Position numbers and translations under genes: made by a program
From: Podocnemis expansa
Taxonomy: Eukaryota > Chordata > Testudines > Podocnemididae
Direction of reading: 5' to 3'
Assembly: GCA_007922195.1 (NCBI GenBank)
Contig: ML681963.1
Location: 132,997,764-133,061,763, forward strand
DNA length: 64,000 nucleotides
Shown here: piece after piece, positions 12,033-24,214 of the stretch
Position numbering within the stretch: position 1 is the first letter of the stretch
Layout: every line of letters starts with the position of its first letter
The notes under the pieces: model-generated
Seen by the model: the letters and a program-made list of their open reading frames with translations, nothing else
Databases searched by the model: none
Told to the model about the DNA's origin: nothing

Positions 12033-15000
12033 GTAGAGAGGTGGCAGAGTTCCCGTTTTACCTTTGAGTCACTAGAGTGCTAAGAGACATCCTGAGGCAG
12101 TCAGAATTCCTTCTGAGATTCCCACTGTTTTTTACTGGCCCAAAGCATACATTGTATAAAAACGGAAGTTTTACCGACTGTTGAAGTGAAGGTACATTTG
12201 AAATGAAGTGCACTGCTAAACATTTGTGGCACTACAACAACATACAAACAATGGAACTTAAAGCAAAGAGAGTGATATTACCATGCCCAGCATGTTATGC
12301 TGAGTGTTATGGATTTTAATTTCATTAAGATCAGGGTTTCTGCGAGCAACCCCAACAACCCTTTACATGATTTTGGCTCAAGTAATATTGACTCAGAAAT
12401 AACCCATCTAATGTATCACCACTTCTTACACTACTCTGGGCTTTGGTGAGAAGGGGTTCACATTTGAAGTATTTTTCAAACACAAGCAATTTTATGTAAT
12501 GGAAAGAATATAATATGCAGCAGTGTGGGTAGGCCACACTTGTAGCCTTAGAAAACATATATTTTCATCTGTGTTAGGGAAGGTGTGTTAGACATTTTGA
12601 AGGACCTGATTTTTTTTTCTTTTTTCACAACTTCTTAGCATCCTCGTTTTTCCTTAACTTAACTGGAACTAAGGGAGAGCAGCATTTCTGAAAATAAGGC
12701 CCTCAGCTTTTGAACTGTAAGAAGGATTCTGTAAGGATGAATAATTGAACAATGTGGTGTTCATTATGCTAAGACCAGAGTTTGTCCATGGAACACAAAC
12801 TACTATATGCTGTAATTGCAGTCACACACAAATAGTAGGCCTTAATTTCAGTGAAGAAATGACATTTGCTAACACCCTAAATCCCTGCAAAAACATGTAT
12901 GATTCCAGCCTGTTAACTGTGTTGCTATGCTTACTCAACTAGAGGCCGATATTGCACCCATTTAAGTTAATGGCATATTTCCGATTGACTTCAGTGGGTG
13001 TGGGATCAGGAAGGAGATGGACAGTGTGGTGCTGGCTAGACCTGGACCAGTTCCTAAGTGCTTGCTATCATTAAAAGAATACTAGATGTTGATATTAAAA
13101 CTAAATAATACACGTTGCAACAGATTGTTTCTGTCTTGTGTTGGTAGGCAGGTAGGTTGTTCTGTGTAGAGGGGTTACAAGCAATATTTCCTTGCATACA
13201 TCCAGCAAAGGAAAAGCACTGGCAGCTCCTACAGGGTTGGTTCTCTCTCTCTTTGCTCCATCAGACACGCATGGGCCCAGAAGAGGGGGATGAGTCAGAG
13301 AGAAGGTGGGGATGAGGACAAGATGTACAGCCTATACAGCCTACCCTTTTCCTCAGTACACTCTTTAGTTTTCTCTGGAGCCTGGGAGCTTTTCCCTGTC
13401 CCCTTTTCAGAGCTGAGCTAAAAGGCACAATTTAGCTAGTTCTTCCTTATAAATCATTTATATTTATTCCTGTCTGGGAACTTAGAATGTACATGCTCAT
13501 TTGGGATAATGGGAATTACTGTCCCTGTTCCCATTTCTTTGAATTAAATGGAATCTGAATGCCTGGTGGAAACTTACAATGATTAAACTTCCTCTAAAAT
13601 GGTGTCTGAGTTCAATTCTGTGAAGTCTAAAACCAATATTAAAACACCTTTTTTTGAGCAAATGTGGAACTATCAAATGAGACAGAAACCTGATTCTTTA
13701 CCATTGTTGCACTACAGGGTGAGTCTAAAGAAAAAGTGGGTTGTTTAAAAGCTGAGGGTTTTTTACCCACTCACTTACGTCTAATATATATGTGGCAGCA
13801 GCCCATGATGTGCTAAGCAGACCCTCAATAGTGAGAAAGAAATTTGATTGCCAACTCAATGTTTCTTCTTTGGGGAAAAAAATAAAGTGGGTAATGGATA
13901 CATTACCCATTTTGTACAGCTTATTAGGCCTGGTTCTCAGTCACCTATAGCTTGTGTAGTCACTTATATCAGTGCACAGTGAGTACAGAAGGGAAGTAAA
14001 GATATTGCCATTCTGATCTGGTGGCATTAAGCAGCCATTTTATGCTCTTGAATGCTGGTGTAAGTAACTACCCAAGATGCAGGATGATAGAGAACCAGAT
14101 ACAATAAGATGAAGAAAGTGGGTGATGGAGCTGCTCACCACATTTTTTTCCAAAGATGAAACATTGAGTTGGCAACCAAATAACCTCTAAAGGTTCTTTT
14201 TCAAAATTCAGATGAAAAAGGATTTGGAAATGAGCCCAGGATTTCCCTCAGTAGCAAGGTAAAAATGGGTATAATTTTTGTGAAATCTCAGCACCACACA
14301 CAATCCACCCCAGATACCGAAGATTTTCTTGTGAATATTTAACATTGACCCAGTTTTAAACCACTATTTGCTGGTGAAAGCTAGCACGGAGGAAACGGAT
14401 GTTAATTTATAGTAAATACCCAGCCAGCTAACCCCCAAAACTAGTAAAACTGTTCATGCAGCCTTTAGTTTAATTCTTCCTAAGCATCAGGATCTAGTGT
14501 CCCTGTCCTATATCTGTGCCCCCTGCCCATTTCAGCTTTCACAGATTATCTAAAAACATGAAAGCAGGTGCCATGTTGATATCTTAAGCTTAGTTGGATG
14601 GGGTTTGATTTTCAGTGGTGTTTTTGTTCTTTTTTTCAATATTTTATTTTACTGAAGTTAAAAGTTTTTGAAATAACAAAACCTCCAAACTGAATACTTA
14701 TCTGGCCTCTTATTTTTTATGGAAGCATATTATATTCATTAGAAACAAATGTTTTCCTTTTCCCTGAAACCTGTAATATGTGTGTTCATCATATTATGTC
14801 AGATTCTAAAGCTGTATGATGGGAAATTGTTATTCTGTTGACTCACTGTGGCACTTGAATCATTAATGTTTTCTCAGGAGTATGGAAGGTAGAAAGTCTC
14901 TAATGCAAATGAGAGATAGGGAGGAAGAAAGGAAGTCTTGTAGGTGGAAACCCTAGGAACAGCTAAACTAGTTTTGTGTGGTGGTGTTACCCTGAATAAT

Positions 15001-18000
15001 AATAACAAAAAACAACAAACAAAAAAGGTATAACAACCCCAACCCACCAAAATACCCCCCAAAAACAACAACCAAAAAACCCCAACAGAAAAACCAACCC
15101 ACCTGCTTCCCCCTAGAGCCTCCAAACAACAATGATTTGACTTAGTTTTGAACAATAATCCTCTCTGTATTCATGTGTACATGCAACAGGATGAAGAACC
15201 TAGTAATGTATCTGCTTTCAAAAGCAAACAGAATACAGCAAGGACTTGGTATAAGTTATTAGCTGTACCATTATCTGACCGTTGCAGGGCTGTTTTCACA
15301 AAATTCTTTTTATTACAGTGCGTCTGTTAGACTTTTCTCCCTTGAACCTTAAATCAATAGTTTGAACATTAAAATCAGTCATTAGGCTTTGAGATCATAG
15401 GGAGACCTCAGCAACCTGAGTTATAAATCTTACCCAAGGAGACTAGCACTTGTGGAAAATTGGTTTACTTGAAACAGATTGTTTCTAAATCAATTCTACT
15501 TCATGACAGCTAAAAGAGCCAACAAAAGCCAATAAGAACAATAAATGGTGTATAAATAAAGGAAAAATTCAAATCAAGAAACAGACCTTGCTATAAGTGA
15601 ACCTTCTCTTGCAGATGAACAATTAAGGGTCAATGCTAATGGCATGTGACTTAATACTATACTAACTCTTTTTAGAAGAGTTAAATGCAGAGGCCAAAGC
15701 AGCCAATACTGAGGATGATATTCTAATTCAAGCCTGTTAACTTTGCCCCAGACATGCCCTTCCAGAGTGTTCAGCCCCTGTAGTGCTCAGCCTAACTGAA
15801 GGAGATACAAGAAGCCACCCTGAATGTTCCAACAGTTTGGTTCATCTAGTTCTGCCTGGCAATTTCAAGCAAGAATTTGAGTGAGAAGGTGCTTTGGCAG
15901 GTCAAATGCTCTTAGAAATGCCTGATTTAAGTTAATTTCTAAAACAGGCAAACCTTAGCAAGTTTCCTTGTTGTATCTGAATAAGTTCACTCCCCTCTAT
16001 TTATTATGTATTTTAATCTCTATCAGGCTAAGTCATTCTGTAATTGTAGACGTAGATGCTTCATGTAGATGCTTCATCTTGCAAGGTGCCGAGTAACTCC
16101 TGGGAAATGCTGAGAGGCTTCAGCTCCCATTGGAGTCAGTGGCAATTTAGGCTTTTTGGGTTTGGTGTTTATCTCAAACTTCAGTACAGAAGCAGAAATC
16201 TCCTTTGTTTCAGCTTTTCTAGATTTATTACTTATGATTGACTCTTTATAGCTCAATGCGGCGCATAGCATACAAAACAAATAGGTAATATCTTCTGCTG
16301 TCTAGTGGGGTGGTAACTTATTTTCTGAACATAGTAGACGAAAGCGGGATGGTCATTTATCATACAGGAAGTTTGCAATGAATCTGCCTCCATCGTTTGG
16401 GGATTAATAGTGTCATCAATTATAAACTTTTGCTTATTAAAACTCAAGTATTGAGATACACTGTACATCATTCTTTATTGAAGATTTGTATCTTCTTTGT
16501 ATCTGACAAAGGACTTTAAAATCTGAAATAACCAAATATACACAGATTCCAGTGGTTTAGGACAAGTGCACTGCCTTAATCCTCATGTATCACTTTCATT
16601 GTGTTTTCAGGCTTGCTTAATTAATATTTGTAAAGCATTTGAATACCTCTTTGATGAAGAAAGGTATAATGGAAATGCAAGCTAGTTTTGTTAGCACACT
16701 ACCTTCATTATTTTTAGACAGTTAGTATGTGTAGTGTGGTGGATTTTGTGGTACTGTGTATGTCCTATTTATACATGACGATGAGTAAATTCTGCTCGTA
16801 GATACAGGCATCCTACTTCCGTTGGTATCAGTGGAAATTACACATTCATAGTCAAAGGCATGGTATAAAATTTCTACTTCTAAGATTTATTCCCAGGTCA
16901 TCTTTCAAAATTCTGATGTTTTGAAAAGTGGTATAGCTTTTTGTTAGATCTAACTTACTATAAACAATATCTTCTGTTGCTTGTCTTGTTGTTTTTCTAT
17001 AGAACAAGTGAAAAATCTTAGCATATCTCATTTTCGTTACAGAAATCAATAAATTTGATCACATTCTTTCCATAACACTGCTGCCAATAAAGCTCTGAGT
17101 ATTTCTAGGCATCACAAGGGGTAAAAAGATGCATATGAAAATGAAGATGCCCAACCCCTCCAGAAAAAGGCAGTTCAGTGAAACTGAAAAATATTTTAAT
17201 ACTTTCAGGTGTATTTAGGAAGATGCTTGAGGATTTCCATTATTACTGAATGTCATGTGACCATGTTTATGATTATTTTTTATTTAGTTCCTATAAACTT
17301 TGAGTGGCGTGGGCTAAACTCTTTCATCTACTGCCAACAAAAGAGAGAAAACACTTATTTCAAATTTTTTCTTTTTTGATTATAGCTTTGCTTTTACATA
17401 ACTTAAGATGTGGAGTAACATTTGAAACAAATTATACCAGGATAAAATCATTGAAAGTGTTATGTTTGGTTTTGGATTTTTAAATTTATACATCTCTCCT
17501 TTTCTTAATAATGTTCATTTTGTCAACTATATAAAGATGAATGGCAAAACTGATTCAAATTCTAAGAAGTGATAAGAGCACCTACATCTCCACTGAAGTC
17601 AGTAGGAGTTGCAGGTGTTCATATCCTCTCAGGATTTGTGTCTAGTTGAACATATGTAAGTGGTAGGGTTTAATAACAGTTCTGATTAATTTTTTGGAAT
17701 CAGCGAAAGGATTAGCCTTTATCGCTTAACTTTGCACCATTATTCATTATTATTTTCATTATTTGTTTTATGGTCACAAATACAGGGCCCAACTAAGACC
17801 AGGGCCCAGCACCTCTCATGGAAGATCCCAGAATCTGAAATGGGATATTATCTTAATAGTCCTTTGGAACAGTAGTAAAAAAAATAGTGCCATAATGCTA
17901 TATAATTATAAATACAAAACTGGAAATTGTTTATGGATGATCACTGTATGGATACACACACATAGAAATCACTAATCTCTCTCTCTCTCATATTTTGGCA

Positions 18001-19238
18001 TTGAGGCTAATAAAGGCATGTGTTGCAGACATGGGCCCAAAGGAGCCCAGTGCTGGGCCAAATCCCTGAGGGGCATGGGTTGGTCCCTGGCTTTGGGCAT
18101 GAATTGTCCTCCACTGAATCCCTGATTTGGGCTTAAAAGGCCATGTGCTACACAAAAGTAATTAGTAGCAATCCTGTGTTAATTATACAGAAGCTCTCTA
18201 GCCTTGGGAAAGGAGACTGGGAAGGAACAAAGCTGAAATAAAAGTTAATTGGCAGGTGGTTATAGCAGATGCAGACAGTTTTTCCTATCAATAGCTGGAT
18301 AAAACATATAGTGAGAAGAAAATGTTATCTCTTAGTTTCCACGGTCTGCTAGAGAAAAGTTGCAATTGCCCCCTTTTCCCTTCCTTTTTTGTTTGTTAAA
18401 GGAGTCTGTAGTAATTTCTGTTGTAAAGATAATATGCTTCAAGGTAAAGTGCCTGTACACTGTTAGCAAAAGCTGTAAATAACAACAGGGGCAGGTAGAA
18501 TAATATTCCTCTTATAACCATGAATTTTCATTTTATAGTAATTATTACCAAATAAGGAGTTTTAGAAGTGTAGTAGATAGTGTGTATTTACATTTTAGGT
18601 TGAATAAGAAGCTGTGAAGTAGTTAACTCAGGGCTCACTTCATTGGTTGTGAGGTGAAGGGGAGCAAGGTGACTAGATGTAAAACAGAATAAACTGCTCC
18701 TTATCACTCCACCCAGTTTGGATGTTATTTCTCTCAACCCTCCAACATGTGTGATTCAGAAATTTGGAATATAGTTAAATACTGGGAGTGTATTTCTTAT
18801 ATTGTTTGGTTTTTTTTCTTTCTTTTGTGCCCTAAATTCAACATTTACTGGCAAAACCTTTTTTCTTTTCTCTAGTTACATGTTTTAAAGCAAATATTGC
18901 TGCCACCCTGACATTAATTATTAATTAGAACAATGATAATTTTGTATATAACGGTCTCTTGTTTGACATGTTTAATTAAAAAGGTGTTTGTGAATGGTAA
19001 AAGTCAATAGTTTAAACATGCTCTGCACTGAGGCTACATTACTCTTTCATCACCTGGTTTATTAGCATTAATAAACTTGACTCCATGTGATTTTAACACC
19101 TTTTTTATTGTTGTAGTGGTGGTTGATTGAGAAATTACTGAAAGCAAAGAATTCATTATCCCTGGCCTTTCTAAAAGAACAATTAATTGCAAAGCAATAT
19201 TTAGTTTTGCAGATTTGGTTTTGCTTTTTCTCTTATAG
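12033..19238 (+). other. Intronic stretch without recognisable genes
   Basis: I see no exon, RNA gene or full transposon here. It contains an A/C-rich low-complexity tract at 14998-15108 and short fragments resembling old dispersed repeats, for example near 12990 and 17585 with a TGACTTCAGTGGG-like word. Confidence 0.5.
14998..15108. repeat. A/C-rich low-complexity tract
   Basis: The + strand is almost free of G and T in this stretch, made of short A runs and C runs. The minus-strand open frame that crosses it is an artefact. Confidence 0.8.
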
Positions 19239-19364
19239 GAAGGAGGTGTTGTTGCTCTCTTTAAGATCTGCCGCCAGGATTGTTTCAGGTGCCTTTATCC
19301 CCAGACTCTCAGAACACTGGCATCCATATGCTGTGTGGAGGAAGGGATTCACCAGCTTGAAAAG
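19239..19364 (+). CDS. INSC: INSC coding exon (internal, third in window)
   Basis: This 126-base exon encodes 42 codons, phase 0 at both ends, after acceptor AG at 19237-19238 and before donor GTATTG from 19365. The peptide starts EGGVVALFKICRQDCFR and ends in SICCVEEGIHQLEK. It is one of the most conserved stretches of INSC and falls in the Armadillo-like solenoid, the part that in known structures binds the Par3 side of the polarity machinery. The expected next segment, starting about VDGVLCLAD in mammals, was not found downstream, so the next exon probably lies beyond 64000. The + strand open frame starting at 19123 covers this exon but in another reading frame and is not the real protein. 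Confidence 0.88.
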
Positions 19365-19954
19365 GTATTGTTACTTCAATGCTCTTTACTGTGATCATTC
19401 TACAAGAACTGTGTAGTCTCATCATTAATCTCATATAGTAATTGGTAATTTGGGAATGTTCTGGATTCAGTTCTAGCTTGTGTTTAATACCCTGCTTGGT
19501 GATGAGCTCAATTTTCCCACACTGAGCACATCTTCAGCATTTACACTATTAGTTCCAGCAATAACATTCTCCTGTTCAATTGTCTGTACAAATGAGTTCT
19601 CTAAATAGGGCTAATTTCCATAAGGCAAATAGATACATTGTTGGCTGTGTCAAGAAATTATTGAAATAGTTACCACTGGACTCGTTCAAGTCTTTGTTTA
19701 GAAATTCTTGCATTCCAAATAACCAAAACCCTTGAAATGTGGAGTGCTTTAAACATTTTTAAGCCCTTTTTTCTGACATCCCTGTGAAAGCATCTCTGTG
19801 GTAATGAGGTGACATATAAGGGGTATAATTTCACTGGTATAGAGGGAAATATAATAGCTGAGCATTAGGAAGCAGCTTCCACCAGTAAGTCATGCAGAAG
19901 ACCATTTTAACACTGATGGCTAATATGAAAACATTATCCAACAAAATTATTTGG

Positions 19955-20009
19955 AATGCTCATACTTTACTTTATTTGGAATATAATTATTTGGAATGCT
20001 CATACTTTA
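19955..20009. repeat. Short tandem duplication, 30-base period
   Basis: A 25-base word beginning AATTATTTGGAATGCTCATA occurs at 19955-19979 and again, identically, at 19985-20009. Confidence 0.9.
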
Positions 20010-20393
20010 TTCCCCCATCACCCACAGAAATACACTTCTATATTTAGGAAAATGAGCACTTCTGCCAGTCACTAAATCATGATCTCATCCTTTGTATTTC
20101 ATAAAACACTCATCATCCGCAGTTGAATAATGTGCCTCTTCAAGTTAATGATAAATGATTTCATTGCTACTTTACATTGACATGTCTTGTAATTTACTAC
20201 CCAGAACTCAAGCAAAGTAAGACAGCACATTTGCAGCAAAAATGAAATCTGTAAGCCTATGTTTAATGAAGATAATTTTTGTTAAAATAAGTATTGATTC
20301 ATACTGATGCCAGAAGACATCTCGAGGGTTCACCCATTACCTCTGTAATATTCATGGAAACAAAACAACTACAGAGAGAAACAACCTTTTAGA

Positions 20394-20600
20394 TGAGTAG
20401 TTTTCAACCTGTGGTCCGTGAAACATGGATGTTCTGCAGACTATGTTTAAGGGCATGTCTATGCTACAATCTGGCATTGATCTATGTTAGGGCGACTTAT
20501 AGCCACTGCAGTAATGACTGTGGTTTTTTTACATCCACACTACACTCCTGGTGAGGCTGTGCACCACCAATGGGAGTGCTTTCAATGACTTAAGACAGGC
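20394..20600. repeat. Fragments of two DNA-element ends
   Basis: TTTTCAACCTGTGGTCCGTG at about 20401 resembles the left end of a hAT family. At 20452 begins GGGCATGTCTATGCTACAA, an end like that of the GTCTACAC-type elements, followed by GGGCGACTTATAGCCACTGC. No matching right ends were found, so these look like truncated or abutting copies. Confidence 0.4.
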
Positions 20601-21350
20601 AATGAGCAGGGTTGAGAGCTGGGGTTCCCTGTTAGTAGCTCAGCTGCTGCTCAGCTTCTCAACTCAGCTCCCCATTGGGAGCCCAGGCCAGGCTTTCAGC
20701 TCTGCTCCATGCTGGGAAAAAAGTTGCCAAGCTCTAGTTTCTGTTCTATGCTTCATCATCAGATCATAATCCCAAAAGGAAAGCATTACAATGCCAACAC
20801 ACTTTGATACTATACTTTTCTTAATGCAGAAAATTCATTAAAACTGAAGATGTATTGGATCCAAAACAATTTAGTTTGGGTAATTCAAGACAAAATAACC
20901 TTATTTGACAATTAGGTTTCAAGGCCATTAGTGCTTATAAAGAACCATCTAATGAAACATTTAGTGGGGAGCTGAGCTAATAGAGAGTGATATACTCTTT
21001 GAAACAATTACAGGCCTTTGTGGCTGGAGACATTAGAAATATTTTCTTTTTATTTCTCCAGCCTCATACAATTTCACAAATTCAGTGGTAGAATAAGTGT
21101 GTCTGTGCTGATGGTAACAAACAAGACAGTATCAGGTTTACAGGCACAAGAGAAGTAGATATTAGTCTGAAAATTGTCTTGCTTTTTAAGATATTCAAAT
21201 ACTGAAGTAGGATAATTAAATTATAAAGAAATTCTAATATGAATGAAGTTGTAATGAATTTTATAATATTTATAGTAAAGCAAGTTTCAGGTTTTCTGAC
21301 TCTGAAAATGTTATAAAAACAAAATTTTGAAGACTGATGGTAGAGAAATA

Positions 21351-21458
21351 GGTAGTATAGTTGTAGCTGTGTCAGTCCCAGGATATTAGAGAGACAAGGT
21401 GGGTGAGGTAGTATTTTTTTTTTTTTTATTTCGCCAACTTCTGTTGGTGAATGAGACT
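21351..21458 (+). mobile_element. Copy of the second Penelope-like terminal repeat family
   Basis: The stretch reads TAGTATAGTTGTAGCTGTGT, CCAGGATATTAGAGAGACAA, a T-rich run and CCAACTTCTGTTGGTGA. It matches, in the reverse complement, the copies at 46868-47028 and 24100-24214. It ends where the CR1 fragment at 21459 begins. Assignment to a Penelope-like element is inferred from shared layout with the family at 36534. Confidence 0.5.
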
Positions 21459-22617
21459 CACAGAGTCTGAGATCAGAAGGTCCAATATGATCATTTAGTC
21501 CAGTGGTTCCCAATACATGGCTTGGGGCCAAAAGTGGTCCACTGGCTCTTTCAAAGTGGTCTGTGGCTCCCATTAGACTGGCTGCAGAACAGAGTCACCG
21601 CCTAAAGATCCAGACAGAACCCATTGCTTTGGGACTACAAGACCTGTGCAAGCTTCTTGCTGCATCCAAGGGGATGTGAGGTCAGAGCTTCCCACCCCCT
21701 GGCTGTGCAGGCGGCATGGCAAAGTGCCTTCCCCCCCCCAGCTCAATAGGTGCTGGTGTCCCAGCTGGAGTCAGAGGGAGAGGAGCACTGAGTTGTCCAA
21801 CCCCCTGACTGCAGAAGGGAGCCACTGCCCAGGGACATGGAGCACATGAGGCTAAAGGATACATGCTGTTTCACTGCTGCAGCAAGAGGGGCAGGAGATC
21901 AGCAAGGAGCGGGGCAACTTCATCATCATTTATTTCTGTTAGACTGCATTATGGAGGCAGGGGGCTGCTGGCAGAGGCTGTAGCCCTTCAGGTTTGTTAA
22001 AATGGTATTTGTTACTGTCAAGCCAAAAAAGTTGGAAATAACTGATCTAGTCTGACTTACTGCACAATGTAGGTTACAGAACCTCATCCACCCACTTCTG
22101 TAATAAACCTCTAACTTAGAAGCGAGTTATTAAAGTCCTCAAATCATGGCTTAAAGACTTTAAGGTACAGAGAATCCACCATCAAATGAGCTGTGCCCCA
22201 TGCTACAGAGGAAGGTGAAAAAACCCAGAGCTTTTGCCAGTATGTCCTGGGGAAAAATTCTTTCCCAACCTCAAATAAGGTGATCAATTAAACCCTGAGA
22301 ATATGGACAAGACTCACTAGCCACATACCCATGAAAGGTATCTCTGTAGTAATTCAGAACCCACCCAGCAAACATCTTATCTCAGGCTACTGGCATATCC
22401 ACCACCGGTAGTCAAAGATCAGTCAATTTCCAAACTAGGTTGTTTCATCATACTACCCTCTCCATAAATTTATCAAGCTCAGTTTTGAAGCCAGCTATGC
22501 TTTTTGCTTCTGCAGTCCCCTTTAGAAGGGCTATTCCAAACTTCAGTCTTCTGATGGTTAGAAACCTGAATTGACATTTCAAGTTTAAACTTCCTGATGG
22601 CCAGTTTATGTCCATAT
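21459..22617 (-). mobile_element. CR1-type LINE 3' end, split by a hAT insertion
   Basis: The outer pieces 21459-21500 and 22045-22617 read continuously as a CR1-like 3' region once the hAT element at 21501-22044 is removed. The join reads GGTCCAATATGATCAT, then TAGTCTGACTTACTGCAC. The minus-strand string at 22448-22500 ends ...AGFKTELDKFME, the last residues seen in this CR1 group. Most of the ORF is missing. Confidence 0.6.
21501..22044. mobile_element. Non-autonomous hAT-type DNA element, family B copy 1
   Basis: It starts CAGTGGTTCCCAAT and ends in a degraded inverted match, GTTGGAAATAACTG. The 8-bp duplication is ATTTAGTC (21493-21500) and ATCTAGTC (22045-22052), one mismatch. The left 150 bases align with the family B copy at 36929, for example in GGGACTACAAGACC. 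It sits inside a CR1 fragment. It is non-coding. Confidence 0.8.
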
Positions 22618-22624
22618 CTATACA

Positions 22625-23372
22625 TACAGCATTGCAGATGTGTGCAGCATGTCTGTTGAAGATGCTTATGCTGATGGGAGAGAAGAGAGAGCTTCCAGTT
22701 GCATCCATGAACAGCAGAAGTTGTGCTGGTAGAAGAGCTCTTGTTGCCAAAAAGCCCAACGGCATATTGGGCTGCATCAGTAGGAGTGTTGCCAGAAGAC
22801 TGAGGGATGTGATTATTCTCCCTGTTTGGTGCTAGTGAGGCCACATCTGGAATACTGTATCCAGTTTCAGACTCCATGCTACAGAAAGGATATTGACGAA
22901 TTAGAGAGAGAGTCCAGCAGAGGGCAACAAAAATGATTATGGGCTTGGGGCACATGATTTACAAGGAGAGACTGACAGAACTAGGCTTATTTAGTCTGCA
23001 GAAGAGAAGACGGAGGAGGGATTTGATAGCAACCTTCAATTACTTGAAGGGGTGTTCCAAAGAGGAGGGAGCTAGGCTGTTTTCAGTAGTAATAGAGGAT
23101 AGAACAAGGAGGAATGGTTTCAAGCTGCAGCTGGGACAGTAGAGGTTGGATATTAGGAAAATCTTTCTCACTGTGAGGGTAGTGAAGCATTGGAATGGGT
23201 TACCTAGGAAGGTGGTGGAATCACCATCTCTGGAAACATTTACAGCCCTGTTAGATAAAACCCTGGCTGGGATGATTTAGTTGGAGTGGTCCTTCTTTTA
23301 GCAGAGGGTTGAACTAGATGACCTCATGAGGTCATGAGGTCCCTTTCAACTCTTTGATTCTATGATTCTGTC
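22625..23372 (+). mobile_element. CR1-type LINE 3' end
   Basis: The + strand translates to KKPNGILGCISRSVARRLRD near 22750, in the last part of the CR1 reverse-transcriptase protein. It then reads through words such as GAGGCCACATCTGGAATACT and CAGAGGGCAACAAAAATGAT, and ends TTGATTCTATGATTCTG, the CR1 3' tail with the ATTCTATG unit. The 5' part is truncated and the frame is broken. It lies back to back with the minus-strand CR1 ending near 22617. Confidence 0.85.
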
Positions 23373-23389
23373 TCCTACTGCTTATGTCA

Positions 23390-23990
23390 GGGTATGTCTA
23401 TACTGATGGTGGCAAATTCCCCCTCATCAGTGCACTCTTTCAGGTTTGACTGAGCTGTCTGTCAAGGTATGCTCAGTCAATCTCCAGCATGATGCTAACT
23501 CCAGTCCTGTAACTGGAGTAGTGCTAAGTCGACCAGATGGCATTTCCAGTCACCTTAGTGCAGCATGTACAGGGAGGTAAGCTGGAGTTAGTAAGGTGAG
23601 GGGAGATAAACAAGGTATTTTACATTCCTTGGGGGGGGCGCAGGGAACCACCAGGGAGTCCTGTGGCGCTTAAAAACTAACATTTATTAATCGGATGACC
23701 TTTTGTGGGAGAAAATCCCACTTCATCAGATGAAGTGGGGTTTTCTCCTATGAAAGCTCATGCGATAAATAAATCTGTTAGTCTTTTAAGTGCCACAGGA
23801 CTCCTTGCATTTTTGCTGAACTAGACTGACATGGGTGCCCCTTTGGAACTTGGCTACATTCCTTGTGTATCTCCCATCGACAGCCACTGAAAAGTGCAGC
23901 AAATGTAGACAAGGGCTTAGTTTTAACTTGGTGGTTTATTCACACCCCTGAGTGACAGGTTGTGCTAACATAGGTTGTAGTGTAGACAGA
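23390..23990. mobile_element. GTCTACAC-type DNA element, interrupted by a retro-insertion
   Basis: GGGTATGTCTATACTG at 23390 and the inverted-looking TAGTGTAGACAG near 23979-23990 resemble the ends of the MITEs at 7537 and 61803. A Penelope-derived repeat with an 11-bp target duplication sits inside (23632-23854). A second candidate right end, TGTAGACAAGGG, lies at about 23901, so this may be two elements side by side. Confidence 0.4.
23632..23854 (+). mobile_element. Foldback Penelope-derived repeat with 11-bp target duplication
   Basis: An exact 11-bp duplication, TACATTCCTTG, flanks it at 23621-23631 and 23855-23865. Inside, the arms 23655-23727 and 23729-23804 are inverted copies centred on base 23728. 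The right arm keeps a hammerhead-like core: CAGATGA at 23727-23733, a GTGGGG-containing hairpin, and GAAA at 23752-23755. It ends with CTAGACTGACATGGGTGCCC. Confidence 0.8.
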
Positions 23991-24099
23991 GTTTCAGCAT
24001 CACAGCATTAATGGGCCACTCTATCTTGAATAGTATCTTGCAAGATTTGCTAACTACTTGTACTAAACAATCTGTTTCACTTGCATTGAGCTATGATGC

Positions 24100-24214
24100 T
24101 GGGAGTACCTTTCCCAGACCTAAAGAAGAGTTCTCTGTGGCTTGAAAGCTTCTATCTCTTACCAACAGAAGTTGTAAGTAAAGATATTACCTCATTGCCT
24201 TTTCTCATAGAGAA
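24100..24214 (+). mobile_element. Copy of the second Penelope-like terminal repeat family
   Basis: TTTCCCAGACCTAAAGAAGA is followed by a hairpin-forming GAGTTC...GGCTT stretch, then GAAA at 24144-24147 and ACCAACAGAAGTTG. The layout CTNAAGA, stem, GAAA matches the family described at 46868-47028. It is truncated and diverged. Confidence 0.5.

Larger units (their letters stand above)
4548..19238 (+). other. INSC intron, 14.7 kb
   Basis: The intron begins GTAAGG at 4548 and ends TTATAG at 19238. It carries the foldback Penelope-derived repeat at 6205, a MIR-like remnant at 7350, a palindrome-array MITE at 7537, two hAT elements, a CR1 and simple repeats. From 12033 to 19238 I recognise only simple or A/C-rich sequence and no gene. 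Confidence 0.8.

Noticed and set aside
21082..21573. 163-codon minus-strand open frame
   Set aside because: It crosses unrelated repeat borders (terminal-repeat family, CR1, hAT) and has no known similarity.
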